64,000 nucleotides of DNA from Ignelater luminosus (Eukaryota; Arthropoda; Insecta; Coleoptera; Elateridae). The notes under the pieces were generated by a model, which had not been told where the DNA came from, made no database searches, and saw nothing but the letters and a program-made list of their open reading frames with translations. Location of the stretch: positions 1-64,000 of the forward strand of contig VTPC01007519.1 in NCBI GenBank assembly GCA_011009095.1, read 5' to 3'. The number at the start of each line of letters is the position of its first letter. Within the stretch, counting starts at the first letter, position 1. A program made the translations under genes and the position numbers. Of this stretch, positions 24,641-37,235 are shown one piece after another.

Positions 24641-27600
24641 TATCAATAACTAAGAGGTGAGTATTTTAGTTTAGATAAATTATTAATAAGACTTATAATA
24701 AAGAAAATTTTGATTTCACTGGTTCACAGCCATTGTTGTACAAAATTCTGAAAGCATTGGGTTATAGATAACATAATATGGAAGCAACGCAAAAATTCTT
24801 ACTGAAAGACCTTATAAATATAAAAATCAAATTCTTTAAAACATATCTTAAGTGAAAAGAAAAATATAAAATAACAGCTGTATGGCAGCACGTCATGACA
24901 AGTGTTTGCTCTTACAACTTAACCTACCTAACGTACATCTGCCAAAATATCTATCCTAAAAGTGTTTTCTTTAAATATTTACCAACTATTACCCACCAGC
25001 ATCAATACGATGGTAACTGCTTCCACCAAAGTAGTAATTTTGCTAAAAAAGTTTCTTCTTTTGAACAAAAAGTTGTAAAGATATTTCAGGATACACTTTT
25101 GCAACTGAAAATTAAATTACTGAATAAAATATTTGACAAAAGCTGCTTTCTCCTCAAATAGTATTAGCCAGTCTCAGAAACAACACAACACAATTATAAC
25201 ATATACCAACGTACATTCTAAAGCGTCAGAAACAGAAAAATTATCAAATTGTATCAAAATTTGAATTAATTTGTTTTTGTAGATATATGATCTAAACATC
25301 ACGTTTATAGATTTTCTTGTAAGTTTGGAAATAAATTTATAATTCTGACATTAATAAAGATGACATTTCCTTTATACAGACATTTCTCGCCCTCTGTTTA
25401 GGGTTACGCCTCCGCGATTTTGTAAAACACCAAGCTAATCAAATCTTCTACAAATGTATACATCCCACTCTTTTTTTCTGCATCAGAGGATCATATTTGT
25501 GACGTTTTTTATTAATCTTCAAAACTCTATATAAACGGTGTGTCGCTTTCTACTTATTTTAGGTTTCATAGCAATAACTTTTGGCCAAACTAAAATGATT
25601 ATAATGCAAAACGGAAATGGTCTATTAATAAGTGTGTATACAGCAGAGTTTTCAAAATTAAATTAGTTTTATAATTGTGACATATTTTTGAAATTGGCAA
25701 CTAACCAATTTCTATCCACTGACTGTATACACAATATACATTTCAGTTTTGATGCGAATTTGAATGAAGGCAAGAATTCTAAACATTTTTAAAATATCGA
25801 TTAAAATAAGAAATTGCAAGTAATTGGATATACTACCTCTAATCTAATCAACTGACATCTTCTGTTGAAGGTGAGTCTCAACTTTGCTGAACTAATTATG
25901 AATAACGAGAATTTTGGAGAAATTTGAGCAAAATGAATAGTTAATACTACCCAAAGTACGTCGATAAGGAAATTAATTTTCAGCACATTATTCTCTGAAA
26001 CATCACTTAGAGGCAATATAGCGAGAACAACTTTATGACATTCCTGTAAACACGCGTATCTTATCTCAACTAAAGAAAAAAGTGTATAAAAGAAACAATT
26101 CTTCTTGACAATGGATATAATAGTCTATTAATAACATGGGCCACCCGGTCAGGGCATCGTACGCAACAGTAACACTAGCTACAGAGAGAATGTGAGAAAA
26201 CCAAACTGGCAGATGACTGTCGCACTGCCGCCGTTTGATAGCTATTATTAGCTCGACCCTTATTACAACGACAGCTTGGATGAAAACCGTTGGCGTATAA
26301 AATACACGATCGCGATGGTTCTAACGCGTTTATTTACTAGGCAGACGCAAAATTTGAGGTCAATTTATTTTAGGAAAATGTATCAAAAAGTGAACGTCAT
26401 AAACAGATAATGATTATTAGATCGAGGGTGGGTGATCGCGATATTCCCCCCCCCCTTTCTATTTAACGTTGACTTGTAAAGTTTAAAGTGGCTTTTATCT
26501 CGTCAGACAATAGTATACTATTTAATGATGTTGCTTTTAACACATTTGTATCTCTTTTATGTATGTGGCAGTTTGTTATAATTTATTGTAATTTCTAAAC
26601 GACCTACTTTCACGGTTGAATATTTGTATGTGGTATACTCGAGAAAATTTCCTTATTATTCTACTGGATAATTAAAACTACAACCCAAAATGAGCAATTA
26701 TTACAATAGTGACAGAAAGGGAATCCTATATACAGAGAGATAAAATTGAAAACATTGCCTTTTTCAAACAATGCTGTGGGTTTTCATTCTTCCTTTGGCT
26801 AAAAGAAAAACAGGGACGATTGAAAAACCTCAGACAAATACTGAAATTAGTTGCGCTTGGACGAACAAGGCTTTGAAATGACACAGTTGGAAAACTAATA
26901 TATTTGAGCTCCTTTTATATCTAAATATCAAGGGATCTTTACACTTTATTATTATTTCCTTTTAAAATTTGAAACTATGAGGGCATTTTTATATATGTAG
27001 GGTTGAAACAGTTTATTCCCATTGGACTGAAAGTACATCTTTCTAAGAGATTACATGTGTTGCCATCACAGATCTTTATTATTTTGTTTTGTAATTTTAT
27101 GTAGACCAATAAAGTTGTGCAAAAGAAAAATTTCTTCGGTTATGTGTCGTAGTTTAGATTTTAGAGCGGTTTGGGATTTCGACAGAGTTGAAAATAAAAA
27201 TTAATATTTCTTGTTATGAATGAAAAATAACTTGTTGGAATTAGGAACAATCAAAACATTTTAAAACGAGTGTCTTTAAACTGAAAGTAATTTTATTATT
27301 ATAGCGACATCTATCTGTATGGCATCACATACTCAAAGTTTTCAAGGTTATGTAAATTACATATGTTTATATTCATAGTTTTAAATATTCAAAGTTGCTG
27401 AAAACTTTCGACTTAGAATATTCATTATGAGTATCCATTGTTTTGGAAATGAACTGCAAAGAGCAAAAGCGGAAGAAGTTTTCTATTTTTATGGGATATT
27501 GATGACACTTTACAACTCTAGTTGATTTTAACGAAATACTTGAATCAATCTTCATTTCATTCGATTTTAGAATGCATAACTATTGTTTTTGGTAACCATT

Positions 27601-29274
27601 AAACTCAAGAACGAATAGGCTTTTGTTGGAATTTGTTGTGCTTAAAATACAATTTTACGACTCAGGCCCAAACCAGAATTTAAAGAATGCTTGGGTAGCT
27701 GACGCCAAGCTTTAGTTTGTCGTTACAGGCAAATACAGATTTAACTAGAACGAACGTAAATAAAATAGTAACACACTTAGCAATAAGTGCAAATATGAAT
27801 ATTATCTAAATGTATCAAAATTCTGTTCTTGAGTCCACTAAGTGATTGAAAGGTAGTAGAAAGATTCTTGAATAGAAAAACAAGAAAAGTATATCGTTTT
27901 CTATGATTCAGCCTTATTCATAAACTCATTAATCTTTAGTCTTCTTGAGATGCAATTTTACGAAAAAATTTAACTGATCATACAGTTGATCTAATCCGAT
28001 GCGCAGAAACAGTTCGAAAACTTGATACCTTCAAATCTTTTCAGGCTTCGTTAACTTAACCTAATCTAAACATAAATGTGCATTATGTATCCAATCATTT
28101 CTTAAAATTGGATCGCTTCTTAATCACATTGTGTCCTAATTGTACGGCGCCACAATAATTCTTTTCTGTTAAGAGCTAGCTCATCAGAAGTGTTACACTT
28201 TACTCAGTCTGTACAATTTCATGATTTTTTATAAATTTCATACTACTTAGTTTCACGAACAGCAACACATCGTACTTGTCGTCATAAAATTATTTAAATT
28301 TTCTAAAATCCCGTCCAAGTTTCATCATTCTAAGTTGGTACGAGAGTGTCATAGAATAATGTGGTTGCATACTCTCGACTTTTTTATGTTAATTTTCATA
28401 ATTTATCGTTGAATTCAAAATTTGATTTGTTCATTCATTATATTGTATTAGGAATTCTATATTTTCAAGTTTTTCTTATTTAAAATCATCGTTTATAGGA
28501 AAATACAGATCTTATTGTTTTTGGGGGAATCCCCCATACAACTATCCTTCAACGGTTCGATTTTAACATTTTTTTTGAATATTCGTTATTTTCCCGTCTA
28601 AAAATCTTAGTTGTATTTGATAATTCTTTAGAAATTCTAATTTAATTTAAAAAATTAAAATCTTAATCTTAGGGCATTGGTTTTCTCTTCAGTTTGATTT
28701 TGTATAACTTTAGTCAGTTTATATTTTGAAATTTGGCGGAAGGACATTCTTCTTGGGCGTGGTCCTTCCGTTTTGATCTGAGACGGAGATTGTGAAAGAA
28801 GTTGCACGATCAACAGGTTGTTGGTGATTTGCAGTTAGAATTGTGCAATCAAAAATTAGATTTCTTCAGCGAAGTCTGAACAAATATTGTGTTAATTGTA
28901 TCAGTTATAAGGGTGTGTCCATGAATGGTTTTTGAAATGGTTTCAAGTTAAAATCCTGTCCCTACCATTAGAAAAATCAGAATAATATGAATTTCATATT
29001 AATTTGAGCAAGAAATTCAGCAAAAGTAGTATTGTTCATAACCCCACAAATTTAATGGTATTGGGTCAACAAACAAAACCCAGCAATCAGCCTTGAATGT
29101 ATAGCTTCTCATGGGAATGTGATAAAACCAGGAAGTACATACATTTCTGTGAGTTAAACTGTGAGTTAAGTTTATTTTGTCTGAAATTTGTTCATACGAC
29201 AAGGTGAAACTTATATTGCAATTTGGCGACAACTATTGGGTTTTTTGAATTAGTGGTTATTGTTAAAATCCACT

Positions 29275-29400
29275 TTTTGTTTAATAATTAAATATATTCG
29301 ATATTGTGGATATCCACTTGTTTCATGATTATAAACACATTTAGTATTCAATGATTTAATATATTCTAAATTATGAATATCTATTTGTTTATCAATAATT
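29275..29400. repeat. short AT-rich direct repeats
   Basis: Three diverged units contain an AATAATTAAATATATTC-like segment and then a GGATATCCACTTGTTT- or GAATATCTATTTGTTT-like segment. Weak, low-complexity. Confidence 0.35.
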
Positions 29401-30931
29401 AAGTACTATTCTTGATGTTTATTTGTTTGTTAACCTAGTTGTTAATTAAACTAGGATGACATCACCTCTATCTAGTAAGGATTATTTAAAATTAAAAGGG
29501 TTTTTCACTCATGTTAAAGAGTGGCCTTCTCTTTTTATTTGTTTTTTTTGTTTGTATTTTTGCAATAAACATTTTGATTAAATAAAACTATAAATCATTT
29601 TTTTCTGTCTTATATTTGATTGATAAACACTACGTCTGTTTTGGAATTTTAAGTCTTTCTTCCAATTTTAACAAAAAGGCTCTGGTGTCCAACAAATTGT
29701 TTTGGTTGTGTTTAAGATAGAAATTTAAATAACAGACTTGTGGTTTATTATAGTGTTGGCAGACCCCAATTTGATTTTAAAGCTGTCTGACACCCCCGAT
29801 CCATAATGAGATGAGTCATTATAAGCCGGATGATATCTAATAAGCATTAAAGTTATGTTTGAATTAGAAAGTAAACTTTCTTTAAAGATTGTTACAATAC
29901 GTCACTGTTCTCCTTTAACTATCGTCATTCGGAATATTTTGAATTATGAGCGTCGTTCGAAAAAACGATATAATTTTGTGTTCGGTTTTGAGTAAATATC
30001 ACCTTTTGTTTTGTGCCCCGTTTTGTGTTGATCGTAAGTATGTACTATTTTGACATCATTCATAACATGCACATTGGAAATAAGTAAGACAGAAAATAAG
30101 AAAGAAACAATCTTCTTCAAATTCCGTAAGCTATTTGTTGTAAAGAAGGAAAGAAATCTTTTCGTGGCAAAAAATGGGTTTTTTTCGCTTTAAAATTAGT
30201 TTTTATAGGATTCTTGAATACGTGGAAATCGTTAAGAAATTCAACAGAGCATTTTGGAATGGAAACCCCACTTCTAAGTATTTATCAGCGACAAGTCAAA
30301 ACACGCTTTACTATCGGAAACTTTATTCGGAGAGCTTGCATTTTATGTTAGCTTGCCGACACGTTTGGTGTCCGCAGTGATACCAAATAGAATTCTTACA
30401 ATTTCTAAATAAATTTAATTAAAGAATTAAATCAGTATTTAAAGAAAAAACAAGTTAATCTATTAGTTTGCTGATTACACAATCAATTATTAAAATTTCT
30501 AGATATTGATACGCCCGGTATAACTTTTTTTAGTTTATATCAATTTTTGTATGGAATTTCAATTTATAGGATATCATCTGCCGTCCAAATTTTAGATTCA
30601 TGTTTACTTACTGCTTGACCGTTTTGGCGCTCAAAGTGCTTTGAAATATATTTTGAAAGTGATTTTCTTTGAGGGATCTATACACAATTTTATTATCGTT
30701 CTTTATTTTTTATGTAACTAATTAACTAATTTCCAAGTTAACTAGTGGGTGTCTGACAATCAGGTGAGCTGAGTTCTTTCCTTACTTCAATTCTCGACAA
30801 AATCTAAAGAATTTCTTATCTGAATTCGCACATTCCGTCCCTCTGTCTGTTTGTCTCTATGTTGCCATATTGTTATATACGAAATCAACCTAGAATTTTT
30901 TCCTGATTACAGATATATAATCGGTATTTCG

Positions 30932-31113
30932 ATATCTCGAATACTTATCGAGATAATCTGGATTGAAAATGGCAATTTTTCGACATTATATATGATATCG
31001 ACTTAGTTTTTAACGCTGAATACAATTATGACATTTAAATTTTTATATCTCGATTAGTTTTTCAGATATTCGATTTTTATACCTCGAGCAGTTCTCGAGA
31101 TATTCAATTTTTT
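30932..31113. repeat. palindromic TATCTCGA repeats
   Basis: Repeated short hairpins of the form TATCTCGAatacttaTCGAGATA occur at about 30932-30955, with variants at about 31045-31075 and 31082-31108 (CTCGAGCAGTTCTCGAGATA). Each pairs with itself and with its neighbours. Confidence 0.5.
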
Positions 31114-31510
31114 TTTAAATTTCGTCATGCATTTTTACTGGGTCTTTCTGAAGGAGTTTTCAACTTGAATCTTTACCCTCTTGTCTTATCTATTTTTTTA
31201 GGCAACTCCCAGAGGGTCGTTAACCCGGTTAATAACTTGACGTTAATAGCTTGACGTCTATCAGTCCACTTGTGGTGTGATCTCGACTCAATATCTCAAG
31301 TATTAAATTCGTACAGTTTTGTAAAGAGTGACGTCACACTACAGTATTTAATTAAATTAACTCTGATTTGACGGTAATATTTAGTAACTTTGCTTATACA
31401 TTTATATTTTTTTGTTCCTTTAAAATAGTCAATATTATTAAAGTCTGATACCCTAAAATTGTTTTTAGCTTTCAATTTTCAGATTTTTTTTGCTCCTGTC
31501 TTACAGTGGC

Positions 31511-31521
31511 TGGCGCCCAAC
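31511..31521 (+). other. partial primer-binding-site-like motif
   Basis: TGGCGCCCAAC matches the first 11 bases of the tRNA-Lys-type primer binding site also seen at 34031. It is the left edge of the minisatellite-bearing region. The match is short and unsupported by an LTR. Confidence 0.3.
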
Positions 31522-31739
31522 CTTTTTTTCACCATGCAGTACCTGAAAGCCTTCAACAGTCTTTTGTTTTGAACACACGACACGAAAGCGCCAAGGAATT
31601 GAACTGGTTTGCGGACCCTTGTGGCTGTTCCAAATTTATATCTTTTTTTTTATTTCCATCTGTTTTTATTAAGAACGCCAAAACATTAACAGTAACATTT
31701 TTAAAAAAAATTTTGAAAACAATAAAGAATTTAGAAAAA

Positions 31740-33890
31740 TAGAAAACGGAAATTAGCATATTCCAAGTGCGAGAAATGGTAAATCTAATTTTTCAATAGA
31801 TATTCCAACTCTAGAAAAATGAAAAATAGAAACTAAAATGTCAAAGCCGGAAAAACGATAAACGAAATTTCAGTAATTTAGAAAATGGAAATTAACATGT
31901 TCGAAGTCTAAAAAATAGTAAATTAAAATTTTAGAAAAATATTCCAATTCCGCAAAAATGCAAAATATTAATTAAAATATTTTCAAAAAATGATAATGAG
32001 ATTTTTTAAAAATATTTTAATTCCAGAAAAATAGAAAACGGAAATTAACATATTTAAATAATAATAATAATAACATAGGTTTATTTACTCCAAAATACAA
32101 ACGGCATAAGCCCTTTACATGTACTTGTAAAGCATAAAGTGCGAAAAATTGTAAATCCAATTTTTAGTAAAATAATCCAACTTTAGAAAAATAAAAAATA
32201 GAAACTAAAATGTCAAAAGCTGGAAAAATCATAAATGAAATGTTTTTAAAAAATATTCTAACTTTAAAAAAAATGAAAAATAGACCTTAAAAGAGTCCAA
32301 GAAATGATAACGAAATTTTTTAACCAGAATTCTAATTTAAAAAAAAATTGAAAACGGAAATTAACATATTTGAAGCCCGAAAACTAATAAATTAAATCTT
32401 AGAAAAATACTTCGACTCCGGAAAAATGCAAAACACAATTAAAGGATTTTCGAGAAATGATAATCGAATTTTTAAAAAATACTCTAGCTCTAGAAAAATG
32501 ATAAATAGAAAACAAAATACTTAGAGCCCGCAAAATAATGAATAGAATATTTCCAACAAATACTAACACCAGAAAAATGAAAGATAGAAATTTAAAAATT
32601 CCGAGAAATAATAATGGAATTAAAAAAAATTTTCCAGCTTCAGAAGATGGAAAATTAATATATTCCAAGTCTGATAAACTTTTAAATTAAATTTTTAGAA
32701 AAAGGTTCTAATTTTAGAAAAATAAAAAATAGAGACTAGAATATTCAAAACCACAAAAATGACCGAAATGTTTTAAGGAAATGTTTTAACTCCACAAAAA
32801 TAAAAGTAGAATTTGAAATATTTGGAGAAACGACAATGAAGCTTTTCGAAAATCTTCAACTTTAGAAAATGAGAAATGTAAATTAAAATATTTATGAAAT
32901 GTTTTAAAAAATTGTTTTTATTCTAAGAAAATAGTAATTAAACTGTTCCAGAAAATTATAATGGAATTAATTAAATAAATAAAATATTCCAGCTCCGGAA
33001 GATGGAAAATAAAAATCAAGATAATTATTCAAAGTCGGTAAATTGGTAAACCCAAGTTTCAAGAAATATTAAAACTCTAGAAAAACTAAAAATAGACACT
33101 AAACTGTTTGAAGCCCAAAAAATGGTAAATGGAGTGTATTAAAAAATACGTAACTCCAGAAAAATGAAAATTGGAATTTAAAATATTCCGAAAGCTGATA
33201 AAATGAATTTTTTAAAATAGTTTATACTATAGAAAATGAAAAATGAAAACTAAGATATCCCAGGAAATGGAAACGGAATTAGAAAAAATACTGTCATTGC
33301 AGAAAAATAAAAAATGAAAGCTGAAATATCCAAAGTCCGAAAACGCAAATAAAATTGGAAAAAACGAATTAATTTTTAATAATATATTTATGATTTTTTT
33401 TCATATTGTACTCTGTTATTAGGTAAAATTTGTAGCTTATTCTAGATCATTCCTGCTATTTGGGTATTTATTAAATAAATTAATTAATTAAACAATCTAA
33501 CCTCAGAAACTGAAAAATAGAAGTAAATTAGAAAAATAAAAAATTGTAATTGAAATAGTCGAAGTCTGAAAAATTCATATAAAATTAAAGAAAATTTAAT
33601 AATTTTTTAATTAAGCTAGATTCTAACCCTAGAAAATGAAAAATAGAAATTAAAATATACCGAAAAGTGATAATGGGATTTGTAAACACTCTAATTTGAG
33701 AGAAATGATAAATGGAATTACTTTTAAAAAAATTCCAATATTCTCAAGAAAAATAAAAAATTAAAATTAAAACATTTTTAAATTAAAATATTTAGAAAAA
33801 TAATTATGGAATTTAAATATTCTAATTCCAAAAGATTGGAAAATGGAAATTTTAGTTTGAAAAGCGGTAAACAGAATTTTAAACTACTTG
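31740..33890. repeat. degenerate AT-rich minisatellite (~75-bp units)
   Basis: About 2.1 kb is made of diverged units of roughly 70-80 bp, each with a TTCCAACTCTAGAAAAATGA-like start, an AAATAGAAATTAAAATATT-like middle and a CCGAAAAATGGTAAATGGAA-like end. Anchors recur near 31803, 31942, 32016, 32166, 32257, 32330, 32408, 32482, 32562 and 32633 and continue to about 33890 with decay. An unrelated 80-bp insertion interrupts it at 32061-32140. No protein is encoded; short open frames inside it are by-products. Confidence 0.85.
32061..32140 (-). mobile_element. short retroposon 3' end inside the minisatellite
   Basis: On the minus strand the segment ends GGAGTAAATAAACCTATG followed by (TTA)n, with an AATAAA signal just before the tail. 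This is the form of a severely 5'-truncated LINE or SINE copy with a microsatellite tail. It also contains the near-palindrome TTTACATGTACTTGTAAA. Confidence 0.55.
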
Positions 33891-34048
33891 TTTCCTGAAG
33901 GTTTGTCTGAGTCTAACAAAGTATAAAAATCTCAGAATTCAAAATCAAATGGAGCATTTCAGATTTAAATATGAAATTTAATTTCAAAGTTTATACTCTT
34001 TTACTCGACAAATATTACAGCAATTATTTCTGGCGCCCAACGTGGGTG
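33891..34048 (+). mobile_element. LTR end and tRNA-Lys primer binding site
   Basis: TGGCGCCCAACGTGGG at 34031-34046 is a 16-base match to the primer binding site complementary to the 3' end of tRNA-Lys (the type used by retroelements of the gypsy/retrovirus group). The sequence just before it would be the LTR 3' end and includes a TATA-like AGTATAAAAATC near 33920. No gag or pol follows: downstream sequence is AT-rich non-coding. So it is a truncated LTR-retrotransposon leader. The LTR 5' boundary is not visible. Confidence 0.5.
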
Positions 34049-36413
34049 CTTAATTAACTGTTTTAGTTAGTGCTGCAGTAAGTTATATTATAAAAAAAAA
34101 TTACAGTTTTTTTTATTATCTCACCATAAATAAATCTACAGTTTATTATATCAAACTTCAAGGGACCAATATCGTGTATTTTCTTTTTATATTACTGATT
34201 CCATTTGAGTACTTATATGTAAAAAAATTCTCAAGGAACAAATAGATGAAGAGAACGATTTTTGAAACATGCTTGAAACTTTGATCTTCTAATTTAAACA
34301 ATTTTCGAGGGAATTTCAAACTGTCTTAAACTCTGAACTACAATAAACAAGATGAAACAATTTCTTGTGACTAATGCGCTTACCAAAAGTCAGCATTCAC
34401 TTCATAACGAATTTTCTGTTTGTTAGAAGCAATTTTGCAAGACGAGAACACTAGAGCAGTTAGTATTTAGCTTATAAAGTGTTTGAATTTATACTAGAAT
34501 AAACGTATTAACAACACTCCGTGTAACATACTTAGCACACATTAAGTGAAAACCTGTGTTAACTCATTCCGTTTACCATAAAGACGGAGGATATTACACT
34601 ACTGATTTAACTACATCACTAGTAGAAAGAGATTCTGAGCGACTGAAATATGAAACTAATATGATTTAATACAGCTAGTGTATAGTACTACGTACTATTC
34701 ACTCTAAGCCTTATTTCAAGGCAAAATTCCATTTCGTCCGCTGAGATTATGCCTGGGTGCTTTCTCCACTCTCCCTCGAATGTCTCTAGAAACGAATGTA
34801 GGAAATGGTTTTGACGTATTTGCTTGACGGAAATTACCCCGTATTCTGCAAGTAATGCAACGCATCTATGCCTGTTTAAATACTTTACACAGCACATGAT
34901 ATAATCATGTTTAAGTTTTATTAAAATTATCACAATGGCAGCAGCATTATGTTCTGCAAGTCTATTAAAATTAAGCAGCTAAGTTTTCTTAGTTTACATA
35001 TACAAAATCCTCGTAAAACTGGAAGCGTGAAAGACAATTCGCTTATATAATGCAAGTTTCTGACAAATTACTCACGGAAGTGTTTAGTAACGTTTTATAG
35101 CCTGTGTATAACCGACTTTAGCAAACTTTAATGGAATTGATGAACTTTTGTTATTGTTTTATTATCAGTACTCCCTTACTTAAAGAGGTACACGATTAAT
35201 ATAAAGGTTTCCAACATAATCGTACCCGCTGAAAGAAGTTGTTAATTGTTGAAAACTAATGGTGTTTAGAACCTTTTAAAAATTAAGAAAAAATCATCAT
35301 AACTTTGTAATTAAAAGATATAAACTGGGATTGCTTTAATAGCTTAATTACTTTTAAGACATCTAAGGTAATTAAATACTCGCTTGACGATATTATAGCT
35401 TTTAAGTTCGTTTTAAAAGCTCTTTTGTATTAAGTAAATGCGCTCTTAAACTTTATATTACGCGAATTAATATTTGCATCATTCGAGTGATTGTTTTACA
35501 AGGCACATTTCGTAATAAACGGAAGCAATTCAGTAAAAATATCTTTTACAATACTCAATGTTTTTTCAAACATTACATTTAATTTAACCCTTTCTCTTGC
35601 AAAATTTAATTTTCAAATTCGATCCGTGGGCAGATTTAATTTTAGTATGGTTAAGTGCTGAAAGTGCTAGCCATTTATTAGCTTACAAAGTTCCTGTGTA
35701 GTTAGTAACTGTATTAATGCGCACATATAAATGCATCGAGTATAAACTAGAAACTTATAATTTCATACAATTCTATTAAGTAGCTTAGATTTTAGAATAT
35801 TATTTGATATGAGAATTCTAAATAGTAAAACAATTCACACTCGACGTTACCTGCAGAGACTCTTTATCTACCTACACGCTAATTACCAACAAAATAAACG
35901 AAGCAAATATAAACACATCTAATTTATTTGTAACAAAAGCAAATTCTATTGTTATGGTCTACTTGTGTGGTTTTCAGATTTTAACATTAATAAAATATAT
36001 AAAAGTTAATGAGAAACACTGAATGAAGTCTCGCTTCTTCAAAATTTTTAAAGCATTCCTAATAGAAATGTACTACTTACTATAGTAAGCAATTTAAGTT
36101 CAAAAGAAGTTAATAAACCCTTAACATCTACGAGAGCAAATTTTTTTAAGTTGGGATTGCCTTTTAATCTTTCCGTGCAGATGGATAAAAGAATCGAGGA
36201 CATAATGTGTATTTTAATTTTTAATACTGCAATGTATGATGTAAACTATAATTAATGTGTTGATAAGAATAAATTAAAAAAATGAGGACCTGAATATTTT
36301 TATTTTTTTAGATTAAAGAGATAATCGGAGATATTATGGTTCTGCAGTTTCTTAAAACGTTCATTAAATCGTTCCCTAAAGAGTCTATCAAAATAAAAAT
36401 GTACGTACTACCA
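34049..36413. other. AT-rich stretch, nothing recognised
   Basis: No gene or element boundary could be supported. The minus-strand frame at 34688-34933 is short, has no recognisable motif and no splice context. Confidence 0.45.
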
Positions 36414-36415
36414 TA

Positions 36416-36504
36416 CAGGGTGTCAAAAAAGTAGTGATGCTATTATTTATTAAAATAGAAAAATGAAATGACGTCAACATTAAAATTTTCAATAAAACAC
36501 CCTG
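36416..36504. mobile_element. 89-bp MITE with CAGGGTGT termini
   Basis: Perfect 8-bp inverted ends CAGGGTGT (36416-36423) and ACACCCTG (36497-36504) are flanked by TA on both sides (36414-36415 and 36505-36506). The interior is AT-rich and non-coding. TA target and size fit a mariner/Tc1-type miniature element; the family is not named. Confidence 0.65.
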
Positions 36505-36506
36505 TA

Positions 36507-37227
36507 CATTTTAGTATATTTCTAATCAGAATTTAATTCCAAGTTCAATGATTCCAGTCTTGTTTGTTAAAATTATTTAACGATGTGCAAGGCCTAGACC
36601 GCCCACAAATGATTCCTTTTCAGTAACGAGTTCACAGAGAAGTAGAAGAAAGGAAGACAATTCTTGAATTTAAGAAAATATATTTTTGCAAATTTAGCCA
36701 ACTGTACCAGTTTGCCTTTTGTAACGTGTAACGAGAATAACAAAAAAGAAAAATTTCTATTTCATTTATCTCATGAAATGTAATTTGACATGTCTTTTTA
36801 GTATTCAACAGTTTTCTTATATTCTATTAGCATTTCATGCCCGTGTGATTAGAATTATTCAAATTAGGTTTTTTGCTGTTTTTAATTTAATAAATCGTTT
36901 ATATTCTGGCATCTACTTAAATCTTGAGAGATTACACAATCGATCTGCCCTTTTGTTAAGTATACTCGAGGAAAATAAGAAATGATTGCTAATGTTTTTT
37001 GAAAAAAACTCATACAGTTCTTTTGACAGGCACAGAATTTTGTAGATTCTTCGTTCCTGGAGCAAGAAATTCTTTCAAATCATCAAGTGTCTACCTAATG
37101 ACATAAGAAATTGGATTAGCCTGTTCTGATTTAAAGGTGTGCTCGTTATTCACTGAACAATGACGGCTAATCATTTTGATTGAGTCCGAGGATTTTTATG
37201 GTTTTGTTTATCTCGCAGCTAGACTCT
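36507..37227. other. AT-rich stretch, nothing recognised
   Basis: The plus frame at 36773-36985 was read. It is AT-driven and has no recognisable motif. Confidence 0.4.
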
Positions 37228-37235
37228 TCGACTAG

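Larger units (their letters stand above)
24641..31505. other. long AT-rich stretch, no gene recognised
   Basis: No protein-coding frame is supported. A less AT-rich patch at 26130-26400 contains a TATA-like GTATAAAATACAC (about 26296) and could be a promoter or LTR, but nothing downstream supports either. A 9-bp perfect hairpin (28737-28745 with 28762-28770) and two short repeat clusters (29275-29400 and 30932-31113) are the only other structures noted. Confidence 0.45.

Noticed and set aside
24321-24653. 110-codon hydrophobic plus-strand frame, looking like a membrane protein
   Set aside because: Antisense of the Lys/Arg-rich RTE linker region on the minus strand.
28737-28770. Perfect 9-bp hairpin CGGAAGGAC/GTCCTTCCG
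   Set aside because: Isolated, with no downstream gene, T-run or flanking repeat to give it a function.
32399-32668. 89-codon minus-strand frame
   Set aside because: Lies wholly inside the AT-rich minisatellite; Phe/Ile-rich translation is a by-product of the repeat.
31740-33890. CRISPR-like array
   Set aside because: Units are degenerate along their whole length with no conserved repeat/unique spacer alternation, and the context is eukaryotic.
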